Shown: piece by piece, positions 1 through 6,047 of the stretch
How the letters are laid out: each line of letters opens with the position of its first letter
Numbering within the stretch: the first letter of the stretch is position 1
DNA from: Oscillospiraceae bacterium
Lineage (GTDB): Bacteria > Bacillota > Clostridia > Oscillospirales > Oscillospiraceae
Direction: 5' to 3'
Assembly: GCA_015068335.1 (NCBI GenBank)
Contig: SVKT01000016.1
Coordinates: 1 to 19,460, forward strand
DNA: 19,460 bases
Notes under the pieces: model-generated
Seen by the model: the letters and a program-made list of their open reading frames with translations, nothing else
Told to the model about the DNA's origin: nothing
Databases searched by the model: none
Translations under genes and position numbers: made by a program

Positions 1-1015
1 CCGCGGTTCCTCGCCGGTGCTGTACCACAATCAGATCATCGGCGCGGTATACGTCTATGAATACGATACGGAGCAGGCTGCGCTGCTGGACGGCTTGCAG
101 GAAAATCTGCTGCGCCTGTCCGGCATGATCGGCGTTGCGGTGCTGGTGTTGAGTATGGTGCTGTCCCACGCGCTGACGCAGAAGATCAGCAAACTGCTCA
201 ACGCCATCCGGCAGGTGCGGGAGGGCGCATACAGCCACCGCACTCAGATCGCCGGCCGGGATGAGATCGCTCAGTTGGGTCAGGAGTTCAACAGCCTGAC
301 CGACCGGTTACAGAAAACGGAGGATGCCCGGCGCCGGTTCGTTTCGGACGCGTCCCACGAACTGAAAACGCCGCTGGCGGCCATCCGCCTGCTGACAGAC
401 TCCATCCTCCAAACGGACGACATCGACCCGGTGACCAGTCGCGAATTTGTGGCAGACATCGGACGGGAAGCGGAGCGACTCAGCCGCATCACCGAGGACC
501 TGCTGCGCCTGACCCGTCTGGACGGCGGGATGCTGGAACGCGCCGCCCCGGTGGACGTGCTTCCGGTTTTGGAGCAGGTCCTGCGTATGATGAGTCTGGT
601 GGCGCAGGAGAAAGGGACGGAACTGACCTACGAGGCGGCAGAGGGTTGCTTCGTGCTGGCAACCCGGGACGAGATCCATCAGGTGATCTACAATCTGGTG
701 GACAACGCCATCAAGTATTCCGGCGGCGCTGCCGTGCAGGTGGAACTGGCGATGGAGGATGGCGAAGTGGTGCTGTCCGTGGCAGACAGCGGCCCCGGCA
801 TCCCGGAAGAGGACATTTCCCGCATTTTCGAGCGCTTTTACCGCGTGGACAAGGCGCGCTCCCGCGCGGCGGGCGGAACCGGTCTGGGCCTGGCCATCGT
901 CAGGGACACCGTGGAGCGCCGCGGCGGCACGGTGCAGGCGGCCAACCGCCCCGGCGGCGGCGCGGTATTCACCGTGCGCTGGTGTGCGGTATCGGAGGAG
1001 GGGGAAGGTGTATGA
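1..1015 (+). CDS. Sensor histidine kinase, 5' end cut off by window
   Basis: This is the C-terminal part of a membrane-bound two-component sensor kinase. The reading frame is open to the first base of the window, so the true start lies upstream; the GTG at 17 is only an internal codon. Counting from that GTG, the visible protein has a short extracytoplasmic tail, one membrane segment (about residues 33-52), a HAMP linker (about 50-103), and a HisKA dimerisation domain with the phospho-acceptor His114 in the motif SHELKTPLAAI. The HATPase_c domain follows, with N-box DNAIKYS (Asn230), G1 box DSGPGIP (257-263), F-box ERFYR and G2 box GTGLGL (287-292). All catalytic boxes are intact. It should phosphorylate a response regulator, presumably encoded just upstream. 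Its TGA overlaps the ATG of the next gene (ATGA), so the two are probably translated together. The signal sensed cannot be told from this portion. Confidence 0.95.
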   Translation, partial: RGSSPVLYHNQIIGAVYVYEYDTEQAALLDGLQENLLRLSGMIGVAVLVLSMVLSHALTQKISKLLNAIRQVREGAYSHRTQIAGRDEIAQLGQEFNSLTDRLQKTEDARRRFVSDASHELKTPLAAIRLLTDSILQTDDIDPVTSREFVADIGREAERLSRITEDLLRLTRLDGGMLERAAPVDVLPVLEQVLRMMSLVAQEKGTELTYEAAEGCFVLATRDEIHQVIYNLVDNAIKYSGGAAVQVELAMEDGEVVLSVADSGPGIPEEDISRIFERFYRVDKARSRAAGGTGLGLAIVRDTVERRGGTVQAANRPGGGAVFTVRWCAVSEEGEGV

Positions 1016-1923
1016 AAAAACTGCTGACGCTCCTTCTGTGTGCTGCGCTGCTGACAGCGTCGGGCTGCGCCCCCGAGGCGGAAAGCGGCCAGACGGGGGC
1101 GACCTATTCCCTCTATTTCCGGGAAGCGGAGATGGAGAGTGCTTCCGGCAAGAGTGCGCTCCGCGCCGAACCGGTGACGCTGCCGGAGGATGTGGAGGAG
1201 GAAGATGCCCGGCAAGTGGCGGAGTACCTTCTGATGAGCCTGTTGAAGGGTCCAATGGACGAGAGCCTGCAAAGCCCCTTCCCCAAGGGGACGTCGCTGC
1301 TGTCGCTGAAAATCACCGGCTCCCGGGCTCTGGTGGATCTGTCTTTTGAGTATGAACGGCTGTCCGGCGTGGCGCTGACGCTGGCGGACTATGCCGTGAC
1401 CCTGACCCTGACCCAACTGCCCCGGATTATGTCCGTGAAGATCACGGTGCAGGGGCGTGAACTGGCCTATCGGGAAAACCAGATCTTTACGGCGCAGGAT
1501 GTGCTGCTGGCGCCGGAAGGCGACGTGCTGGGCAGCGTTGCGGTGCGGCTCTATTATCCGGATTCCGAGGGACAACTGCGCGTGGAAGAACGGGAACTGG
1601 ATCTGTACGAAGGTGATACCCAGACATCGGCGGTGGTGAGGGCGCTGGAAAAGCAGCCGGAGGACAAGACACTTCTTCCCGCGTTCCCGGAAGGCTTCCG
1701 GATCGGCAAGGTTTGGGTGGAGGAGAGGGTGTGTTATGTTAACCTGTCCTCTCTGCTGACGGATGTGATAGAAGACACTTCCCGTATCTCCACAGCGCTG
1801 CGTGCTCTGGGCGGCTCGCTCTGCTCGCTGGACACAGTGGAGGAGGTGCGCTATCTGGTGGATGGCGAGCCAGCGGATCGATACGGATATGTGGACATCT
1901 CGGAACCTTATACAGAACCGTAA
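1012..1923 (+). CDS. Lipoprotein with two GerMN domains
   Basis: The protein is 303 residues if started at the ATG at 1012, which overlaps the stop of the kinase gene. The same frame is open further upstream but runs inside the kinase gene. The start is supported by an ideal lipoprotein signal: MKK, a hydrophobic core, then TASGC with Cys19 as the lipidation site. Mature protein would be tethered outside the cytoplasmic membrane. Two repeats with GerMN character follow: about residues 60-150 (Leu-Leu-Lys-Gly-Pro helix start, then alternating strands around VKITVQG) and about 170-295 (VRLYYPDSEGQL, a helix VVRALEK, then VCYVNLSS). GerMN domains occur in sporulation/germination protein GerM and in actinobacterial LpqB; they are thought to bind other proteins or cell wall, and no enzymatic function is assigned. 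Coupling to a histidine kinase suggests it modulates or reports on that kinase, which is an inference. Confidence 0.85.
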   Translation: MKKLLTLLLCAALLTASGCAPEAESGQTGATYSLYFREAEMESASGKSALRAEPVTLPEDVEEEDARQVAEYLLMSLLKGPMDESLQSPFPKGTSLLSLKITGSRALVDLSFEYERLSGVALTLADYAVTLTLTQLPRIMSVKITVQGRELAYRENQIFTAQDVLLAPEGDVLGSVAVRLYYPDSEGQLRVEERELDLYEGDTQTSAVVRALEKQPEDKTLLPAFPEGFRIGKVWVEERVCYVNLSSLLTDVIEDTSRISTALRALGGSLCSLDTVEEVRYLVDGEPADRYGYVDISEPYTEP

Positions 1924-1924
1924 G

Positions 1925-1954
1925 AAAAACGGCGGGCGTGTGCCCGCCGTTTTT
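1925..1954. terminator. Bidirectional rho-independent terminator
   Basis: A 9-bp GC-rich perfect stem (1929-1937 with 1942-1950, loop GTGT) is flanked by an A-run on the left and a T-run on the right. It sits between the convergent GerMN lipoprotein gene and spmB and can serve both. Confidence 0.9.
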
Positions 1955-2474
1955 ATGTGCCGAAAAATAAGCGAACGGCCAGCGCGGAGGCCAGAAAGCC
2001 GGTCAGATCCGCCGTCAGGGCGGCGGGGATGGTGTGGCGTGTCCTGATGATGCCGGCGGAGCCGAAATAGACGGCGATGGTGTAAAAGGTGGTTTCCGTG
2101 CTGCCCAGCATCACGGCAGCCACGCGGCCTGCATAACTGTCTGGCCCCTGGGTGGCGATGACGTCGCTTGCAACGGCCAGCGCGCCGCTGCCGGACACGG
2201 GGCGGATCAGCATCAGAGACATCAGTTCCGGAGGGATGCCCAGCCGTTCCAGAGCGGGAGCGCACAGACCGGACAGCCATTCCATAGCCCCGGAGGCCCG
2301 GAACATACTGACCGCTGTCAGCAGACCCACCAGCGCCGGAACGATGTGCAGAAGGACGGACATTCCCTCCTCCGCGCCGTGGGTCAGGGCGGCATAGACG
2401 TTGACGCGCCGGCCCATTCCGTAAACAGCCACTGCCGCCAGCAGAACGGGGATGACAAAGGAACTGAGATTCAT
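1953..2474 (-). CDS. spmB: Spore maturation protein B
   Basis: A 173-residue multi-pass membrane protein of the SpmB family (B. subtilis SpmB is about 178 residues). The start is the ATG at 2472-2474, giving MNLSSFVIPV; the longer frame upstream runs into spmA and lacks membrane character. It carries the nucleoside-recognition (Gate) domain typical of Spm proteins: a membrane helix at the N-terminus, the segment around LLHIVPALVGLLTAVSMFRASG, the family signature RPVSGSGALAV, and STETTFYTIAVYFG. In Bacillus, SpmA and SpmB are needed for dehydration of the spore core and hence heat resistance; the molecular activity is not settled. The gene overlaps spmA by ATGA, so the pair is translationally coupled. 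Unlike in B. subtilis there is no dacB next to them. Confidence 0.92.
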   Translation of the reverse strand: MNLSSFVIPVLLAAVAVYGMGRRVNVYAALTHGAEEGMSVLLHIVPALVGLLTAVSMFRASGAMEWLSGLCAPALERLGIPPELMSLMLIRPVSGSGALAVASDVIATQGPDSYAGRVAAVMLGSTETTFYTIAVYFGSAGIIRTRHTIPAALTADLTGFLASALAVRLFFGT

Positions 2475-3046
2475 CGCGCCCACCCGGAAAACACGCGGGC
2501 GGCCAGGAGCCCGGCACTTACGGACAGGATGGAGGCGACCCAAACGGCGGGAAGAATGTCAAAGGGCGTGGCGCAGCCGGCCGCTGCCCGTACCGAGGCG
2601 ATGGTGGCGGGCAGAAGTTGGATGGAGGCGGTGTTCAGCACCACAAGCAGACACAGTTCGTTGCTGGCTGTACCGCCGCAGCCCCGGGCCATCCGGCGGG
2701 CGGCCTGAATGCCCAGCGGCGTGGCGGCGTTTCCCAGTCCCAGCAGATTGGCGGAAACGTTGGCGGAAACGGCAGCCAGTGTTTCCGGGTCGCGGCTTGC
2801 GTTGGGAAGCAGTTTCCGGAGCAGGGGACGGAACAGCCGGGCGAGGTTGTCGGAGATGCCGCAGGCCTTCATAACCTCCATCACGCCGCTCCAAAGGCAC
2901 AGAATGCCCGCCATAGAAAGACTCAGTTCCACGGCGGAGGACGCGCCGTCCATCGCGGCGTTTGCCACGGCGTCCAGATTGCCGGTGGCGATGCCGAACA
3001 GCAGGGAGAGAACCACCATTCCGCTCCAAATCCAGGCCATTGCCAT
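2471..3046 (-). CDS. spmA: Spore maturation protein A
   Basis: A 191-residue membrane protein of the SpmA family, close to the usual length of about 196. The ATG at 3044-3046 is preceded by AGGAGG seven bases upstream (around 3054-3059), which fixes the start over the second Met two codons later. The sequence shows an N-terminal membrane helix (VVLSLLFGIATG), the motif LCLWSGVMEVMKACG, the signature SANLLGLGNAATPLG and a C-terminal membrane helix (VWVASILSVSAGLLAA). These match the Gate/nucleoside-recognition fold shared with SpmB. It acts with SpmB in the forespore or spore membrane to dehydrate the core. First gene of a two-gene operon. I see no convincing sigma-A promoter upstream on this strand, in keeping with a sporulation-specific sigma factor, but I could not identify a clean box. 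Confidence 0.92.
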   Translation of the reverse strand: MAMAWIWSGMVVLSLLFGIATGNLDAVANAAMDGASSAVELSLSMAGILCLWSGVMEVMKACGISDNLARLFRPLLRKLLPNASRDPETLAAVSANVSANLLGLGNAATPLGIQAARRMARGCGGTASNELCLLVVLNTASIQLLPATIASVRAAAGCATPFDILPAVWVASILSVSAGLLAARVFSGWAR

Positions 3047-3103
3047 AAGAATTCCTCCTGTTTTTTACAAAATGTGAATGATTCCTTAATTTTTCGGGCG
3101 GAA

Positions 3104-3130
3104 TTGACAAGCCGCAGGTGATGTGATACT
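3104..3130 (+). promoter_or_regulatory. Probable sigma-A promoter of the abrB-like gene
   Basis: A perfect TTGACA (3104-3109) is followed by TGT-GATACT (3122-3130), an extended -10 with a 15-base spacer; TACTTT at 3127-3132 would give 17 bases. It lies about 40-50 bases before the abrB start in the short divergent spacer shared with spmA. Confidence 0.65.
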
Positions 3131-3171
3131 TTCTATTTGATGGGGAATTTTTCAGGAAGGTGCGTGAGTGT

Positions 3172-3414
3172 ATGAAATCGACCGGGATCGTAAGAAGAGT
3201 GGATGAACTGGGGCGCATCGTGCTGCCCATCGAGATGCGCCGGACGCTGGACATTGGGGAAAAGGATGCACTGGAAATCTATGTGGAGGGTTCCTCCGTT
3301 ATTCTGAAAAAGTACAAGCCCAGTTGCATTTTCTGTGATGCCAGCAAGGATATTTCCGAGTTCAAGGGAAAGAACATCTGCCCCAAGTGCCTGAAAGAAC
3401 TGAAAGAACGGTAA
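3172..3414 (+). CDS. abrB: AbrB-family transition-state regulator with Cys4 knuckle
   Basis: An 80-residue DNA-binding protein. The N-terminal half, MKSTGIVRRVDELGRIV then PIEMRRTLDIGEKDALEIY, is a textbook AbrB swapped-hairpin (SpoVT-AbrB) domain, almost identical to the AbrB/SpoVT signature. The C-terminal half differs from Bacillus AbrB: it has CxxC (CIFC) and CxxC (CPKC) pairs 19 residues apart, suggesting a zinc-binding knuckle, as in clostridial AbrB proteins. I chose the ATG at 3172 because AGGAAGG (3154-3160) lies 11 bases upstream and the protein then begins with the conserved MKSTG; the in-frame GTG at 3160 overlaps that ribosome site. In spore-formers AbrB-type proteins repress stationary-phase genes during growth. 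It is transcribed divergently from spmAB and convergently with rsmI, the arrangement remembered for B. subtilis abrB beside yabC. Confidence 0.93.
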   Translation: MKSTGIVRRVDELGRIVLPIEMRRTLDIGEKDALEIYVEGSSVILKKYKPSCIFCDASKDISEFKGKNICPKCLKELKER

Positions 3415-3420
3415 GACGGA

Positions 3421-3447
3421 AAAAACCGCCCCATAGGGGCGGTTTTT
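3421..3447. terminator. Bidirectional terminator between abrB and rsmI
   Basis: A 12-bp perfect hairpin (3421-3432 with 3436-3447, loop ATA) with five A at the left end and five T at the right end. It lies between the stop codons of the convergent abrB and rsmI genes, only eight bases from the rsmI stop. Confidence 0.93.
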
Positions 3448-3454
3448 GTTGTTC

Positions 3455-4285
3455 TTATTGCTCCAATGCCGCGGCGTAGAGTTCGTTTTTGGAAATGCCG
3501 GTGTGTTCCGACACCTCCCGTGCGGCGTCTTTGAGGCGAACGCCCTGCTCTTTCAGCGCCAGCACCTGGGCGACGGCGTCTTCCAGCGTGACGGCGGTTT
3601 CCTCCTGCGGCTCTGCACCGGCCACCACCAGCACGAATTCGCCCTTGGGGGGATTTTCCGTGTAGTATGCCACGGCCTCGCCCAGGGTGCAGCGGCGGGT
3701 CTCCTCGTGCAGTTTTGTCAGTTCCCGGCACAGGGCGATCCTGCGGTCGGCGCCGAAGACGGCGGCCAGATCATCCAGGGTGGTGCGCAGTTTGTGAGGG
3801 GCCTCGTGGAAGATCATCGTGCGCTCTTCATTTTTCAGGGATGCCAGATGCTCCCGCCGGCTTTTCTTATTCACGGTGAGGAAGCCCTCAAAAGTGAACC
3901 GACCCGTGGGCAGTCCGCTGACCGCCAGCGCGTTGACGGCGGCACAGCAGCCGGGGATGGAGAGAACCTCCACACCCTGCTCGGCGCACAGGCGCACCAG
4001 CGCCTCGCCGGGATCGGAGATGGCGGGGGTGCCGGCGTCCGTCACCAGTGCGCAGGATTCGCCGTTCAGCAGGCGGGCGAGGATGCTCTGCCCGGCGGTG
4101 ACGTGGTTGTGTTCGTGGTAACTGACCAGCGGCTTTTTGATGTTGAAATGATTCAGCAGTTTCACGGATACGCGGGTATCCTCCGCCGCAATAAAATCCA
4201 CAGTTTCCAGCGTCTCCACCGCCCGGGGAGAGAAGTCCCCCAGATTTCCGATGGGCGTGGCGACCAGATAGAGCGTGCCGCTCAT
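3455..4285 (-). CDS. rsmI: 16S rRNA (cytidine-1402-2'-O)-methyltransferase RsmI
   Basis: A 276-residue SAM-dependent methyltransferase of the tetrapyrrole-methylase fold. RsmI 2'-O-methylates C1402 in the decoding centre of 16S rRNA, tuning P-site fidelity. Diagnostic motifs are ATPIGNL (residues 9-15), AEDTR (34-38), SYHEHN (55-60), TDAGTP (82-87) with SDPG, and IPG (110-112), the last followed by CCA where PSA is more usual. The C-terminal region with FEGFLTVNKKSRREHL and EAPHKL is also typical. The start is the ATG at 4283-4285, which overlaps the stop of the upstream methyltransferase gene (ATGA); a longer frame exists upstream but lies inside that gene. The two genes form a compact RNA-modification operon. 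Confidence 0.95.
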   Translation of the reverse strand: MSGTLYLVATPIGNLGDFSPRAVETLETVDFIAAEDTRVSVKLLNHFNIKKPLVSYHEHNHVTAGQSILARLLNGESCALVTDAGTPAISDPGEALVRLCAEQGVEVLSIPGCCAAVNALAVSGLPTGRFTFEGFLTVNKKSRREHLASLKNEERTMIFHEAPHKLRTTLDDLAAVFGADRRIALCRELTKLHEETRRCTLGEAVAYYTENPPKGEFVLVVAGAEPQEETAVTLEDAVAQVLALKEQGVRLKDAAREVSEHTGISKNELYAAALEQ

Positions 4286-5016
4286 AGCGTGTCCTCCTGT
4301 TGTCTGAAATAAATGGCGTCCACCTCGGCGGAGGGGGTGCCGTCGGCATTTTGCAGGATGAGAGGGGCTTCTATGGAAAGACCCGGTTTCCCGCCCCGGC
4401 GGCTGTCCACCAGCACCAGAGAGGGGGCGGCCCCGGCGGTTTTGCACACGAAGCGCAGCCGCTTGGGTTCCAGACCGTGCTCCCGCAGGGTGCAGCAGAG
4501 GTCCGTCAGCCGTTCGGGCTTGTGGACCAGACAAAAACTGCCGCCCCAGCGCAGCAGATACGCCGCGGCGCGGCATACATCTTCCGGGGTGCAATCCACC
4601 TCCGACCGGGCGGTGCGGATGGCATCCGCTTTTGCAACAAATCCGCTGCGGGGCGGGTAGTAGGGCGGGTTGCAGACGGCCAGATCAAAGCCGCCGGCGG
4701 GCAGGGTATCCTTTGGTCGGCGCAGGTCGGCGGTGTGGAAGGTCAGCCGGTCCGTCAGACCGTTGGCTTCGGCGGCGGCGCAGGCGAGCGCAACAGCGCG
4801 GGGCTGAATGTCGATACCGGTGACGGAAAGGCTGTGCTGCCGCTGCAACAGCAGAAGGGCCAGCAGACCCGTGCCGCAGCCCAGATCGCACACCCGCATA
4901 CCGGCTTTCAGGCGAGGCAGGGAAGAGAGCAGAAAGGTGTCCGTTCCCGGAGGGAACAGCGCATCGTCATAGACAAAGCGATAGCCGTCTTTGCACAGAG
5001 ATTCCCAATGTTCCAA
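4282..5016 (-). CDS. TrmN6-like tRNA1(Val) (adenine-37-N6)-methyltransferase
   Basis: A 244-residue class I SAM-dependent N6-adenine methyltransferase (COG4123 type, like B. subtilis YabB). It has the SAM-binding motif DLGCGTG (residues 44-50), an acidic loop GIDIQPRAV (67-75) and the catalytic NPPYY (116-120), the N/D-PP-Y/F motif of N6-adenine and glutamine methyltransferases. The family includes E. coli TrmN6, which modifies A37 of tRNA-Val1; the exact RNA target here is inferred. The start is TTG at 5014-5016: a strong GGAGGTGA lies four bases upstream, and the protein begins MEHWESL followed by the family-typical Tyr-Arg-Phe. There is no ATG start that fits better. The gene is translationally coupled to rsmI downstream. 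Confidence 0.88.
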   Translation of the reverse strand: MEHWESLCKDGYRFVYDDALFPPGTDTFLLSSLPRLKAGMRVCDLGCGTGLLALLLLQRQHSLSVTGIDIQPRAVALACAAAEANGLTDRLTFHTADLRRPKDTLPAGGFDLAVCNPPYYPPRSGFVAKADAIRTARSEVDCTPEDVCRAAAYLLRWGGSFCLVHKPERLTDLCCTLREHGLEPKRLRFVCKTAGAAPSLVLVDSRRGGKPGLSIEAPLILQNADGTPSAEVDAIYFRQQEDTL

Positions 5017-5033
5017 GCCCTCACCTCCCGGAT

Positions 5034-5048
5034 GGGCGGAAGCCGCCC
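5034..5048 (-). promoter_or_regulatory. 5'-end hairpin in the trmN6-rsmI leader
   Basis: A perfect 6-bp GC stem (5034-5039 with 5043-5048, 3-base loop) falls immediately at the predicted transcript start and ends a few bases before the ribosome site. Such 5' hairpins can protect mRNA from degradation; function here is an inference. Confidence 0.5.
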
Positions 5049-5057
5049 GACGAAACC

Positions 5058-5086
5058 ATTATAGAGCAAAACAAAAAACACCGCAA
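5058..5086 (-). promoter_or_regulatory. Sigma-A promoter of the trmN6-rsmI operon
   Basis: On the minus strand, TTGCGG (5086-5081), 17 bases, TATAAT (5063-5058). The perfect -10 box and spacer make it convincing. Its -35 box lies inside the stem of the ferredoxin terminator. Confidence 0.8.
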
Positions 5087-5106
5087 GCATCGCCTGCGGT
5101 GTTTTT
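5073..5106 (-). terminator. Terminator of the ferredoxin gene
   Basis: The stem runs from 5078-5088 to 5092-5102 with one A-C mismatch and a 3-base loop, flanked by A-runs (5073-5078) that become the U-tract on the minus strand. It follows the ferredoxin stop codon by about 20 bases and overlaps the next promoter. Confidence 0.85.
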
Positions 5107-5122
5107 ATGTATCCCTGTTAGA

Positions 5123-5296
5123 TTATTCCTCGGGGACGATGGAGCCGGTGGGGCAGGTGTCGGCGCAGGAACCGCAGTCCAGGCAAGCGGCAGCGTCGAT
5201 CACGTACTGATCATCACCCTGGCTGATAGCGCCGGCGGGGCAGGCATCTGCGCAGGAACCGCAGCTAACGCAAGCAGAAGTAATCTTATAAGCCAT
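5123..5296 (-). CDS. Small 2[4Fe-4S] ferredoxin
   Basis: A 57-residue clostridial-type ferredoxin. The two cluster motifs are C9-x2-C12-x2-C15-x3-C19-Pro and C38-x2-C41-x2-C44-x3-C48-Pro, related by internal duplication (SCGSCADACP versus DCGSCADTCP). All eight cysteines are present, so two low-potential [4Fe-4S] clusters are expected; the protein would shuttle electrons in the cytoplasm between pyruvate:ferredoxin oxidoreductase, hydrogenase and similar enzymes. The ATG at 5294-5296 has GGAGGT eight bases upstream and gives the standard MAYKI start; the frame is open for 27 more codons but those lie across the promoter. Monocistronic, with its own promoter and terminator. Confidence 0.96.
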   Translation of the reverse strand: MAYKITSACVSCGSCADACPAGAISQGDDQYVIDAAACLDCGSCADTCPTGSIVPEE

Positions 5297-5325
5297 GATA
5301 GCACCTCCATAAAAATTGTAAACCC

Positions 5326-5353
5326 ATTGTAGCACAGAAAAAGAAAAAAGCAA
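5326..5353 (-). promoter_or_regulatory. Sigma-A promoter of the ferredoxin gene
   Basis: Minus strand TTGCTT (5353-5348), 16 bases, TACAAT (5331-5326), about 30 bases before the ATG. Confidence 0.7.
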
Positions 5354-5454
5354 GGGTTGCACTGGGGCAATCCGCATAAAATTTCAAAAAAATCGGGGGA
5401 AAAACCGGAAAAACGGTTTGCAGAGGCTAACTGTTCACAAAAAGTTTGCAGTTT

Positions 5455-5471
5455 GGTCAAAGAATGTCAAA
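5455..5471 (+). promoter_or_regulatory. CtsR operator 1 (upstream of -35)
   Basis: GGTCAAA-GAA-TGTCAAA, a direct heptad repeat with a 3-base spacer. It matches the CtsR box RGTCAAA-NAN-RGTCAAA except for T at the first base of the second heptad. It lies about 10 bases upstream of the ctsR -35 box. Confidence 0.88.
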
Positions 5472-5480
5472 GAACTGCCG

Positions 5481-5508
5481 TTGACTTTTGAACGGCTCCT
5501 GCTATACT
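5481..5508 (+). promoter_or_regulatory. Sigma-A promoter of the ctsR operon
   Basis: TTGACT (5481-5486), 16 bases, TATACT (5503-5508). CtsR boxes lie on both sides, so repressor binding should occlude or trap RNA polymerase. Confidence 0.88.
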
Positions 5509-5518
5509 GAAAACAGAA

Positions 5519-5535
5519 AGTCAAAGAAAGTCAAA
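5519..5535 (+). promoter_or_regulatory. CtsR operator 2 (at the transcription start)
   Basis: AGTCAAA-GAA-AGTCAAA, a perfect match to the CtsR heptad-repeat consensus, starting about 10 bases after the -10 box and ending about 30 bases before the ctsR start codon. Confidence 0.95.
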
Positions 5536-5567
5536 ATCAAATGTGCTTTGCGAAAGGATGGTCACCT

Positions 5568-6020
5568 ATGGGTATTTCTGATTTGATCGCAAGTTTTTTG
5601 CAGGATGGACTGGAAACGTCGGAGAACGGCGTGCTGGAAGTGCAGCGCAGTGATCTGGCACAGCGCTTCAACTGCGTGCCCAGCCAGATCAATTATGTGA
5701 TGAGCACCCGCTTTTCCCCGGAGCGGGGTTATATCGTGGAGAGCCGCCGGGGCGGGAACGGGTATATCCGCATCACCCGGGTGCAGGTGGATCGCCAGAC
5801 GCTGATGATGCACGTCATCAACTCTCTGGGCGGCCGGGTGGATCTGCCCTCTGCCAGAGCGATTTTGAGCAATCTGGTGCACGCCGGTGCGCTGTCGGAG
5901 GCGGTGGGAAATGCGCTGCTGGCCGCGGTCACCGACAAGGCGCTGGCTGTGGTGCCCAGGGACCTGCGGGACAGCGTCCGCGCAGATATTATGAAGCAGG
6001 TGTTGATCCTGCAAGCATAA
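5568..6020 (+). CDS. ctsR: Class III heat-shock repressor CtsR
   Basis: A 150-residue dimeric winged-helix repressor of clp genes (B. subtilis CtsR is 154). The DNA-binding N-terminal domain is very well kept: LEVQRSDLAQRFNCVPSQINYV (helix-turn-helix, about residues 23-44), then TRFSPERGYIVESRRGGNGYIRI (about 47-69) containing the beta-wing. The C-terminal dimerisation/McsA-McsB-sensing domain is more divergent. The ATG at 5568 has AAAGGA about ten bases upstream and gives the canonical MGISDLI start; an in-frame ATG at 5541 sits next to operator 2 and is unlikely. In the wing the glycine loop reads GGNG rather than the GGGG of Bacillus, a loop reported to sense heat. First gene of ctsR-mcsA-clpC; autoregulated through the two boxes upstream. 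Confidence 0.96.
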   Translation: MGISDLIASFLQDGLETSENGVLEVQRSDLAQRFNCVPSQINYVMSTRFSPERGYIVESRRGGNGYIRITRVQVDRQTLMMHVINSLGGRVDLPSARAILSNLVHAGALSEAVGNALLAAVTDKALAVVPRDLRDSVRADIMKQVLILQA

Positions 6021-6047
6021 AATACGGACAACAGGAGGTTTTTGATT

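Noticed and set aside
838..2517. Long minus-strand open frame covering the kinase end, lipoprotein and spmB
   Set aside because: Crosses the bidirectional terminator at 1925-1954 and overlaps spmB in another frame of the same strand; Arg/Gln/His-rich translation.
3160..3171. GTG start for abrB four codons earlier
   Set aside because: It overlaps the AGGAAGG ribosome site; MKSTG is the conserved start.
5297..5377. 27-codon extension of the ferredoxin
   Set aside because: Covers the promoter and ribosome site; the ATG at 5296 gives the standard ferredoxin start.
5481..5490. A third CtsR half-site on the minus strand (AAGTCAA) over the -35 box
   Set aside because: Only a single, imperfect heptad without a partner at the right spacing; probably chance from TTGACT.
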